A DNA stretch of 64,000 nt from Intestinibaculum porci (GTDB taxonomy: Bacteria; Bacillota_I; Bacilli_A; Erysipelotrichales; Coprobacillaceae): NCBI RefSeq assembly GCF_003925875.1, contig NZ_AP019309.1:2108001-2172000 (forward strand), given 5' to 3'. The notes beneath the pieces were generated by a model. That model was given only the letters and a program-made list of their open reading frames with translations, was not told the origin of the DNA and searched no databases. This document shows positions 17,893-25,343 of the stretch, piece by piece. How positions within the stretch are numbered: position 1 is the first letter of the stretch; the number at the start of each line of letters is the position of its first letter. The translations under genes and the position numbers were made by a program.

Positions 17893-18954
17893 TTAATGAT
17901 CAACAACTCCTGCAAAAACACAGTTATTAGCCGTAATAGTTGGTGAGCCAAAGTAAGCATAAACATCCGGGAAGTTTTCATTGGTTAAAGTGACTTTACC
18001 GCCTTCTCTAACATCAATGCCATAAGCTTTACAAGTAGCACTGTTATTTGAAGAATTGACATCATCAGAATGATAATAATCAATAAAGTTACGGGCAATA
18101 TTCTTCCCTTTATTACCGCTGCATGTCACCTTCTTGATGTTATCAAGTTCGATCGCATCGCCACGTACATTATTGACCACATTATTCTTTACAGTAAAAT
18201 TCTTATGCATATGGCTATAATACTGTGACTCATTATGATGAGAGCCAATCCCTGATAATACATTGTTTAATTGACAGTTTGATACCGTAATATTTGTACA
18301 AACTGTATTATCATTTGGCAAGCTGGTTCCCTGCCCTTTAATAGCGGAATCAAATTCAATCGCTAAACCGCCAATTAAATTTTGTGATCTCTTCTTACCA
18401 GTGTAAAGATAATGATTAGAAATATTAATATGATTAATCGTCGCATTCTTCACGGCATTGACCTCAATAATATGCATACCTGAGAAGTTCTTCCAGGTCA
18501 TATTCTTAATTTTTAAGTTATGACCATGATCAACTTCGATCCCTTTGTGATAATTCTTTGCGTTGTCCTTATGAATGCCGCCATCCCAGGTGCCGCCTTC
18601 AATCGTCACTTTACTAAAGCCCGTATACCCTTTCTTTAAAGGATGGAAAACAATAAACGCATTTTCTGGATGTTTCGCAAAGAATTTCTTCTTCATAATC
18701 GTTTTCTTAGAAGCTTTTAAAGTAATATTGCGACGTAAATAGATCTGCTGGGAATAGAATGTTCCCTTAGGAATCGTCACCGTCGCCCCGCTTGGCGCAC
18801 TATCAATCGCTTTTTGAATCGCAGCCGTATCATCTTTTTTGTCATTTGCTTTCGCTCCAAAACTGGTGACTGAAATGGTTTTGGCGCCCGCTGGCATACT
18901 CATTAGTGATGAAAGCACTAAGGCCACCGCAAAAGCCGATAAAGTCTTTTTCAT
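17893..18954 (-). CDS. Secreted right-handed beta-helix protein (pectate-lyase-like fold)
   Basis: This 353-residue protein has a signal peptide ending MPAGA-K. The N-terminal segment SVTSFGAKANDKKDDTAAIQKAID is the start of pectate-lyase/GH28-like beta-helix domains. It is followed by repeated N- and V-rich coils (ITVSNCQLNNV, FTVKNNVVNNV, VTCSGNKGKNI). It is probably a polysaccharide-acting or phage-like surface enzyme. No catalytic residues can be assigned from sequence alone. The ATG at 18954 is chosen for the GAGGAGA at 18961-18967. Confidence 0.85.
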   Translation of the reverse strand: MKKTLSAFAVALVLSSLMSMPAGAKTISVTSFGAKANDKKDDTAAIQKAIDSAPSGATVTIPKGTFYSQQIYLRRNITLKASKKTIMKKKFFAKHPENAFIVFHPLKKGYTGFSKVTIEGGTWDGGIHKDNAKNYHKGIEVDHGHNLKIKNMTWKNFSGMHIIEVNAVKNATINHINISNHYLYTGKKRSQNLIGGLAIEFDSAIKGQGTSLPNDNTVCTNITVSNCQLNNVLSGIGSHHNESQYYSHMHKNFTVKNNVVNNVRGDAIELDNIKKVTCSGNKGKNIARNFIDYYHSDDVNSSNNSATCKAYGIDVREGGKVTLTNENFPDVYAYFGSPTITANNCVFAGVVDH

Positions 18955-19420
18955 ACAATTTCTCCTCACAAATAAAATGATGCATCACCAAGATACTTAT
19001 GAGAATAAATATTCCGATCAGTATTTGATGAATCTCTTTCACATGAAAGCATCATGTGAAATTCCTCCATTGCCTTTATTTTATCACTTCGTCTGTAAAA
19101 AAGGAATGTCCAATCTCTTGCATTCCTACTAACTGCCTGCTTTTTATTTTTATCATTTTCATATTTTTAGATGTTATGCACGCTATGTGCATAACTATAT
19201 TTTCATTGATCAAAGCACCACAAATTTGCCAAAGTAAATTCTATATTAAGATTTTATGAAAAAGTCGTGCACAAAGCTGATTAACTGCTTTACCCTTATT
19301 TTAATAATATTATAAGGTTATATAATTCATAAATTATCATATTCTATTATTTTGGAATTCCTTTTTTACTAAGATTAGTTAAATGAGACAGCGTTTTCAA
19401 ACGCCGCCTCACTTTTAAAA
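18955..19420. other. Intergenic AT-rich region
   Basis: I find no convincing gene. There is an imperfect GCGTTT/AAACGC hairpin near 19390-19410. The region borders the remnant of an older Tn7-like right end and may hold more of that element, but nothing recognisable is left. Confidence 0.4.
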
Positions 19421-19537
19421 TATTATTTTATTTCTTATTGTAAAGTCCTTTATTCTAAAAAAAAGCAGAGCTTAGATCATTGAGCTCTGCTTTTCATTTC
19501 ATTTTAGTTCTATTTCATTTCTTATTGTAGATTGACA
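19421..19537. mobile_element. Right-end remnant of an older Tn7-like element
   Basis: Bases 19487-19537 match the true right end (34362-34412) at 48 of 51 positions by eye, including TTTCATTTCTTATTGTAGAT and a terminal ACA. A weaker site lies at 19421-19445, and a strong hairpin AGCAGAGCT/AGCTCTGCT at 19464-19490. The remnant has the orientation of a right end but abuts the left end of the intact element. This is what repeated insertion into one attachment site would leave. Confidence 0.8.
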
Positions 19538-19541
19538 ATTA
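19537..19541. repeat. Target-site duplication AATTA, left copy
   Basis: AATTA lies immediately before the transposon's TGTCAC terminus. The same five bases follow the other terminus at 34413-34417. A 5-bp duplication is the Tn7-family rule. Confidence 0.85.
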
Positions 19542-19547
19542 TGTCAC

Positions 19548-19715
19548 TCTACAATAAGGGATGAAATAAAACTGCCACTTTTCCTTACTTTTGTATTGTT
19601 TCCTACAATAAGGAATAAAATACAATATTAAAGTATTAAATATGCAGTTACAATTCAAATGAAATAGAATTATAAATCAACATGTGTAAATCTACAATAA
19701 AGTTGAAATAGAAAC
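19548..19715. repeat. Left-end array of TnsB-type binding sites
   Basis: Four copies of a site with core CTACAATAAG..ATGAAATAGAAC lie at 19548-19572, 19602-19626, 19649-19670 (weaker) and 19691-19715. Their starts are 54, 47 and 42 bp apart. All face the same way and are reverse complements of the right-end sites, the arrangement known for Tn7 ends. Confidence 0.85.
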
Positions 19716-19739
19716 ATTTTACTAGACCGTATTTCAATA

Positions 19740-20250
19740 ATTTTTCATTTGTTTTTATAGATATCGATCGAACCACCATCTTTATTTTTCCAATATATCC
19801 ATCCACATTCTATTTTCAAAGCTTTCAGATCATGTTTTTCCTATTTTAATTTCCAGGAACAACCGTTGACATCACATAAATAATTCCTTTTGCAATTATT
19901 AATTTTCCTTTCCAAACAGTTCTTCAAGTTTTTCTTCCAGCATCCATTTCGGCATAAGGAAGCGTATTGCACAGTTTAAAGTGTGAGCGATCCATTTTAT
20001 GACCAGCATTAAAGCCGAAGATAAAGTTCATGGCGATTCTGTAAATGATGGAAGTTGGCGCTAATCCGTAAACCTGCTTTGAGAAAATGTGCTGCAGGCG
20101 AGCATTATCATCACGATACTTTTGCTTCATCTTAGTGCTCGTATAAAGCCTTCTGACAATTTCAGCCGGGTACAATCCTGATTTCATATAGAGATCAATG
20201 AACGTCTTTGAATCATCATCAAAACAGCCAGGATAATAGCGAAGACCCAT
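19740..20250 (-). pseudogene. Fragment of an Eco57I-like N6-adenine DNA methylase (copy 1)
   Basis: The readable frame (20250-19924) has GCFDDDSKTFIDLYMKSGLYPAEIVRRLY and HIFSKQVYGLAPTSIIYRIAMNFIFGF. This resembles motif I and the following region of Eco57I-like restriction-system methylases. There is no upstream start and no catalytic NPPY region. A frame change near 19935 would read KWMLEEKLEELFGKEN, and CDVNGCSWKLK appears near 19850, so more protein remnants follow. A second copy of the same piece is at 21582-21914. Confidence 0.65.
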
Positions 20251-20438
20251 CAGCCAGATTTCTCAGACTGTGAGTCTTCGCTAACAATGCGCTCAGTATA
20301 GTGGGAGTTTTATTTACTCCAAAGGCCTATAAGTTTTCGTGGGGAGGTGCAAACCCTACGGTTTGAAAAACCCCAAAAAACTGGATAGCCTATGCTACTT
20401 TAAAGCGCCATTTTTTAACGCTCTTCAATCATATTTCA

Positions 20439-20651
20439 TTAGTGATCATGTTCGTCAAGAAGATAAAAGACATAATCAATTAAGTATATTTGTATGATAC
20501 AAATAATAAGGGCAATCGTCGCTACTATTATAGTATGTTTCGTAAAGCTCATCAAATAGAAGTAAAAAACGATTGTAATCAACATCATAAGTGATTTCAG
20601 ATAGCGATAATGTTCTTGATGATGACATATTATATTCCAGATTTTTTTCAT
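20439..20651 (-). CDS. Small hydrophobic protein, doubtful
   Basis: From ATG 20651 this is 70 residues: MKKIWNIICHHQ, then two hydrophobic segments (approximately 20-40 and 42-62), ending LLDEHDH. A TTG 60 bases upstream would lengthen it, but neither start has a strong ribosome site. It lies in decayed cargo and has no known family. Confidence 0.35.
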   Translation of the reverse strand: MKKIWNIICHHQEHYRYLKSLMMLITIVFYFYLMSFTKHTIIVATIALIICIIQIYLIDYVFYLLDEHDH

Positions 20652-20762
20652 ATCAATTATCTTTTCAATTAATGTGATAAGGGAGTACTTTAATGGCTTA
20701 TGATAATTCAAATGTTTTCAAAAGGTCTCTAGCTAGAGACCTAATTGATTCAACTTAAAAAT

Positions 20763-20954
20763 TCATTTAAAAAAATTTCTGGTAGCCTGACGGTCAGCCT
20801 CCATTCTTGCTTTCGCAATTCTCTCTTCATTCTCTCTTTCTAATTTAACTCGTTCAGGATCATAAGCCGGTTCTGGCTTTTTAGAAAAATGAAGATAAAG
20901 CGCAATTGCAATAAGAGCTACAAGAATGATAATGATAAAAATTAAAATAATCAT
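20763..20954 (-). CDS. Small single-pass membrane protein
   Basis: The protein has 63 residues: a helix from 2 to 22 (MIILIFIIIILVALIAIAL), then a charged tail rich in Arg and Glu (RVKLERENEERIAKARMEADR), possibly a short coiled coil. AAGGAGG precedes the ATG, so translation is likely. No family is recognised. It is cargo of the transposon. Confidence 0.6.
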   Translation of the reverse strand: MIILIFIIIILVALIAIALYLHFSKKPEPAYDPERVKLERENEERIAKARMEADRQATRNFFK

Positions 20955-21041
20955 AAAATCAACCTCCTTAGATTAAAATGATGAATCTAAATCTCTTTCT
21001 ACTTACATTTTAATTAATATTTAAATAAAAAGCAATAAAAT

Positions 21042-21081
21042 GGGTGCGAACGGTCATTTTTGGTTCCTAATGGTCATTTTT
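21042..21081. repeat. IS21-like terminal repeats (left)
   Basis: Two adjacent copies of GGTnCnnAnnGGTCATTTTT (21043-21061 and 21062-21081) form an inverted pair with 22884-22920. Short repeated subterminal units are typical of IS21-family ends. The family is inferred. Confidence 0.45.
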
Positions 21082-21581
21082 AATAAAAAATTAAGAATAT
21101 CTCGCGTTTGCAAAAAATTTAAAATTTAAAATATTAAAGCATCATTTGCACAGTGGTGCTGATTGTTGTAAAATAATTTTACATTTACAAATTAGCGGCT
21201 TTCATCCCACGGCTTAATGACCGAGATCATCAGTTTTCCTTTAACTTAATGACTTTTCTGAAAAAATAGCGACTTTTCAAAAAATCAAAATTACGTCGAT
21301 ATAACCATCATTATTTGAAAAGTACATCACCTAAAATAATGTACTTTTCGTACTTTGAACTTTATTTTTATACGATAAAATCAACGTTATTTTCATTTCA
21401 TGCATTTTCACAAGAACTTATCAAAGTGTTTGTGAAACGCCCAGAAAAGGAAATTTATCATTAAAATTTTGATTTCTGGTGCAAATTCAAAATCCACAAA
21501 CGATTTCAGTACATATAAAGGAAAACTAAGCCATCATCAAAAGCGATGATATTTAAGCTGAACGCCTGTGAGCACAGCATA
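21082..21581. other. Gene-free stretch within the cargo
   Basis: About 500 bp of AT-rich sequence. I see no supported gene, RNA or promoter. It is probably degenerated cargo. Confidence 0.4.
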
Positions 21582-21914
21582 TCATTCAGTTTGTTTATAC
21601 CAGAAGCCATTATAGACCGGTGAACGATCCATTTCATGACTAGTATCGAAGCCGAAGATAAAGTTCATGGCAATCCTGTAAATAATCGAAGTTGGTGCCA
21701 GCCCATAAACCTGTTTAGAAAAGATATGCTGAAGACGCTCACTGTCATCAGGATACTTCTGCTTCATCTTAGGACTCGCATAAAGCCTTCTGACAATCTC
21801 AGCCGGGTACAGTCCTGATTTCATGTAAAGATCAATGAACGTTTTGCTATCGTCATCAAAGCATCCCGGATTTTCCTTTTCCAGCAGATCACACATTTCT
21901 CTTACGACGTTCAC
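21582..21914 (-). pseudogene. Fragment of an Eco57I-like N6-adenine DNA methylase (copy 2)
   Basis: This contains the same block as copy 1 (NPGCFDDDSKTFIDLYMKSG to IIYRIAMNFIFGFD), at roughly 85% nucleotide similarity by eye, with a different N-terminal lead (MNVVREMCDLLEKE). It ends in unrelated residues after DRSPVYNG. Neither copy has NPPY. The pair looks like two independent truncated remains of related methylase genes. Confidence 0.6.
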
Positions 21915-21983
21915 ATGCGTAGCCTGCGGAAAAAAACCTCAGCCTTCGACTTTGTTCTTTTTGCCTGCTCATCAGCTGATTTC

Positions 21984-22388
21984 TTAAATCTGGGATGGAT
22001 AATACATCTGCCACCTTTCATAAATCGCTTTATCCAATCCTTTTAAGGCCTCGAAGGTTCTCCGAATCAGGTGTTCACGACACTGCGTTAATACCTGAAC
22101 TGTGACATCATCAGGAATCAGATGTTCCTCAATTAATAATCGTAAGAAATCATATTCAATCTGACTGGCACTTGGAAAACCAACTTCAATTTCTTTGAAG
22201 CCTAAGTCTACCAAAGTCTGAAACATCTCTACCTTTTCTTCGATCTTCATTGGTGTGACAAGAGCCTGGTTCCCATCACGTAAATCGACTGAGCACCAGA
22301 TTGGCGCTTTCTCGATATGTTTGTCTGGCCAGGTACGATCTGGCAGACTGATGGTTTCAAATCTCTTGTACTTCTGATAATTCATCAT
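21984..22388 (-). pseudogene. leuA: 2-isopropylmalate synthase, N-terminal fragment
   Basis: The first approximately 120 residues are clearly Leu[38 protein letters not shown] (metal-binding Asp and the RDGNQ loop) and [14 protein letters not shown]. The frame ends abruptly after [14 protein letters not shown], where the full enzyme continues for more than 400 residues. The start, an AAGGAGA ribosome site and the T-box leader are intact, so truncation is at the 3' side only. The fragment cannot be an active synthase. Confidence 0.9.
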
Positions 22389-22414
22389 TTCTCTTTGTTC
22401 TCCTTTCCAACCTT

Positions 22415-22690
22415 ATAAAAAATCTCTCGTCTCTACTACATATACTATAGCAAGAGGACGAGAGATATGCTTCGTGGTTCCACCTCAGTTTATTGACACC
22501 TCACGATGCCAACCTTATCGAGTACGCTTTCGAAAAAGTTATACTCTAGCGTGATAACGGTCGCAAGTTCCGTAGCTACCTACTGCAATTTCAGTGCTCC
22601 ACTCCGGGATGAGTTCAAAACGTCGTCAGCATGTCCTTCGCTTTTACTACTTCCCTTCAATGTATTTGTCTCATCGGTTGTTGACATTGC
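22415..22690 (-). ncRNA. T-box leader of the truncated leuA
   Basis: On the minus strand the T-box core GAGGTGGAACCACGAAGC (22471-22488) is followed by the terminator ATCTCTCGTC/GACGAGAGAT plus TTTTTT (22467-22416). The specifier stem lies in the upstream part (to about 22690). T-boxes read uncharged tRNA, here expected to be tRNA-Leu from the gene it precedes. I did not resolve the specifier codon. Confidence 0.85.
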
Positions 22691-22883
22691 TATATACTTT
22701 TACTTTAAAGCTGTCAATAAATCCAAGCCATTTTTTATACTTTTCTAAACATTGTATACTTTCTGTCGTATTATCCGATCTGACTAACGCTTTCTTTTTA
22801 GACTCTTGCCATATTCCTATTATACTCCTCTTTATTGGGCTTTCATAATATTTCATACAATTTAAAAAAAAATCAATAAATCG

Positions 22884-22920
22884 TGACCGTTGGGCACCAA
22901 AAATGACCGTTGGGCACCAA
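22884..22920. repeat. IS21-like terminal repeats (right)
   Basis: TGACCGTTGGGCACCAA occurs twice (22884-22900 and 22904-22920), inverted relative to the pair at 21042-21081. No istA or istB remains between them. Confidence 0.5.
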
Positions 22921-23032
22921 TTTATTGTAAATTGAAATAAAATCAATTATACTTTAAGTAGATTAAGGTAATTATTGAGTGCTTAAACAAGGTTTATATT
23001 TTGATTATTTATTAAAGAAAGAAGGGAACTCT

Positions 23033-23302
23033 ATGTCTCAGAAAAAAAGCTACTACGATCCTAAGCGGACCAAAGAGTTAACGAAGGCCGGGCAATCCAT
23101 GGGTGTTGCCATGACTTACCTTGGTTTAATTGTGGTTGGTGCTTTAATTGTGATTGATACCTATTATTATTTAACAAATCATCAGAAAGAAAGTTATTCA
23201 CCAAGTTTCATGTTAGGAATGGGCTTGATCACTTTACTTGTTTTAATAGCTGTTATCATTGATATCTTTATGAGAGTAAAAAGAAAGAAAGGAAAAAAAT
23301 AA
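23033..23302 (+). CDS. Small two-helix membrane protein
   Basis: The protein has 89 residues from ATG 23033 after GAAGGGA. A polar N-terminus (SQKKSYYDPKRTKELTKAG) is followed by two helices (approximately 22-42 and 58-80) and a Lys-rich tail. The stop is one base from the next gene's start, so they form a two-gene unit in the transposon cargo. I recognise no family. Confidence 0.65.
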   Translation: MSQKKSYYDPKRTKELTKAGQSMGVAMTYLGLIVVGALIVIDTYYYLTNHQKESYSPSFMLGMGLITLLVLIAVIIDIFMRVKRKKGKK

Positions 23303-23303
23303 T

Positions 23304-23849
23304 ATGTTTAAAAAAGTTACTGTTATTTTACTGTGCAGCACGCTGCTTTTATGTTTATCGATTACAAAATCTTCTGCCAAAGAAAATAGTGTTTTATTAA
23401 AAGCTTATAACAATAATTTATCAAATATCAGTTCAATTGATTTGCATCCAGAATATTGTCAAGTTGTTTATGATTCTAGATATGACCAAAATCCTAAAAT
23501 TCCAAGACGGGCAAGACCAACAAGTTATTCTTATTTTAAAACCTATCGGGCAAATATTATTTGTAAAGGGACTTCTTATCCTGTCAACTCATACGCTTTA
23601 AATGCCAGTATTGATTTCTATGTAAACGTATATTTTAAATTAGATAAATCTAATAAATCACATTGCAATGGATACGATAAGCCTGTTATTACAAGTTGCT
23701 CTGGATCATATGGAGCAACAGGTTATTCTCATCCATCTGTATCAGTTTCATCATACACTGATACCTATATGAACTTTAAAGGGAAATGTATCTTAACTGT
23801 TGCTGGCATTGACTATACTATGTCTGGAACTAAAAAAATGTCATTATAA
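23304..23849 (+). CDS. Secreted Cys-containing protein of unknown function
   Basis: The protein has 181 residues with a clear signal peptide (MFKKVTVILLCSTLLLCLSI, cleavage near SSA-KE). The mature part is Tyr/Ser-rich with five Cys, possibly disulfide-bonded, and alternating beta-like stretches (YRANIICKGTSYPV, YMNFKGKCILTV). It is co-directional with and adjacent to the membrane protein before it. No family is recognised; it could be a secreted effector or surface protein carried as cargo. Confidence 0.65.
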   Translation: MFKKVTVILLCSTLLLCLSITKSSAKENSVLLKAYNNNLSNISSIDLHPEYCQVVYDSRYDQNPKIPRRARPTSYSYFKTYRANIICKGTSYPVNSYALNASIDFYVNVYFKLDKSNKSHCNGYDKPVITSCSGSYGATGYSHPSVSVSSYTDTYMNFKGKCILTVAGIDYTMSGTKKMSL

Positions 23850-24029
23850 TTATTATAACTCATAAGCACTCTGTTCTGATTTACCTTTTAATCGCATTTA
23901 AAGATGATCATCTTTATCATATCACAACGATATATGTTAAAAGGGGCTGTAACATTAAGAAATAACTATCACAATGATAAAAAGTGAAGTTTGATGATCA
24001 AAACGTTATAACAGTCCTGATTATATCAA

Positions 24030-24067
24030 AAAAGGGAACTGAATTATGAATTCAGCTCCCTTTTTTG
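24030..24067. terminator. Bidirectional terminator in cargo
   Basis: GGGAACTGAATT/AATTCAGCTCCC (one mismatch) is flanked by A and T runs. Confidence 0.75.
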
Positions 24068-24139
24068 GTGTATAATATTTATATGATCAGTTATTCAAAA
24101 AATACACAAACATATGGTATCACAAATCAGCTTTCTTTT

Positions 24140-24388
24140 CTATCTGATGTTTGTATTTCTTTCGATAACGACATTGATGAATTTGATGTTTGCCGTACAG
24201 TTAAGAGCATAACAGAAAATACGATCTTTGGTGATTTCATCGGTATCTTTATAGCCTAAAGAGGCATAGACATCAGTTGCGAAGATAATATTTCGCTCCA
24301 TGGTCATATCCTTCAAAAGAATATTTAATACTGACTTGTTCATATTTTTTAAATTTAATTCAAATTCTTCTGCTGTACTGATATCCAT
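24140..24388 (-). pseudogene. N-terminal fragment of a DNA methylase-type gene
   Basis: The start is intact (GGAGG before ATG 24388). The first approximately 55 residues, MDISTAEEFELNLKNMNK to ATDVYASLGYKDTDEITKDRI, resemble the N-terminus of the same Eco57I-like methylases whose central pieces lie at 19924-20250 and 21582-21914. The remaining residues look like out-of-frame noise. It is probably the 5' stump of a deleted restriction-modification gene. Confidence 0.5.
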
Positions 24389-24615
24389 TTTTAACCTCCG
24401 TAGTAATTTTATTATAACATGATTGATTAACTATTGTGATTTGTTTCTTATGTCATTGAATATTTTATCATATGTTCTTATCGTTTCTTGCCTTGTGGAT
24501 AAATATATTTACTTCGGCATTTCATAATGAAATATTTTAAGATAAAATGATACATAGCTATTGTGATTAAAAGAGACAGGAGTTTATGTTCCTGCCCTTT
24601 TGTTATAAATAAGTC

Positions 24616-25341
24616 TCATTTTCCAAAAATATCATCAACTAATTTTTTACGCTTATTCATTTGTTTTTCTTTCTCAATTTTATTCATAATTTCATCGTTA
24701 ATAATAGATTCTGCTAATGCTTTATAATCAATGATTTGATTAAGCTCAATGGCAAACCGCTTTGTTGCAATCAAATGCTTCATTGCGGTTATATTATCGA
24801 TAACACTATCAGGATCATAGTATCTGGTTACAAGTCTGATATTATCTGTTATTCTTCGATCAATGTTATCACTGTATGCCATACGAAACTTAATTCCATG
24901 ATTTTCCCAGTAGACCTTTTCAATGCAGGTATTATTAAACTTTCTTTTGTTCTCTAGTGCTTTCTTATTAGGCTTTACCGAGATTGCTTCCTTATGTCCA
25001 TCACTATATGTAACAAGGAAATCCGTTGACATAATATAATTTGGATTTTTTGAATAGCCAACTCCAAGCAGTGAGGCGATATAGTCTGTTTCATTTTTAT
25101 CTAATGGATACTGCTCATTAATATCAACCACATCGTCATTGAAGCGAAGCCATAACCATACCCTGTATTCTCCCTGAGAAAGCAAATCAACGGTTCTTCC
25201 AGTTTTCCAGTCAACCGCCTGAACTCTTGTGCCAGCACCATTAGGGTGTTCATTTGCATGTTCCCATGCTGAATAGTCTTTACCGTTGCCGCGGCCATAA
25301 CCTTTAGAAATTTTCGTTGCTTTACTAGGTTTTCGTGCCAT
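24616..25341 (-). CDS. tnsA: Tn7-like transposase subunit TnsA
   Basis: This 241-residue restriction-like endonuclease is the partner of TnsB that cuts the 5' ends of the transposon, allowing cut-and-paste movement. The catalytic triad is visible as Glu58 (LLSQGEYRVWL), Asp107 (YIMSTDFLVTY) and Lys123 (AISVKP). The C-terminal part (IDYKALAESIINDEI and a Lys-rich end) is likely the TnsC-binding tail. It is the last gene of the operon, 2 bp after tniQ/tnsD. That placement is unusual, since tnsA usually comes first. Confidence 0.93.
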   Translation of the reverse strand: MARKPSKATKISKGYGRGNGKDYSAWEHANEHPNGAGTRVQAVDWKTGRTVDLLSQGEYRVWLWLRFNDDVVDINEQYPLDKNETDYIASLLGVGYSKNPNYIMSTDFLVTYSDGHKEAISVKPNKKALENKRKFNNTCIEKVYWENHGIKFRMAYSDNIDRRITDNIRLVTRYYDPDSVIDNITAMKHLIATKRFAIELNQIIDYKALAESIINDEIMNKIEKEKQMNKRKKLVDDIFGK

Positions 25342-25343
25342 AT

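Noticed and set aside
21042-22920. An intact IS21 element
   Set aside because: No istA/istB homologue lies between the end repeats, and no matching flanking duplication is visible.
22389-22946. Small frames on both strands in the leader of the leuA fragment
   Set aside because: They fall in the T-box RNA and its terminator, have no ribosome sites and no protein-like composition.
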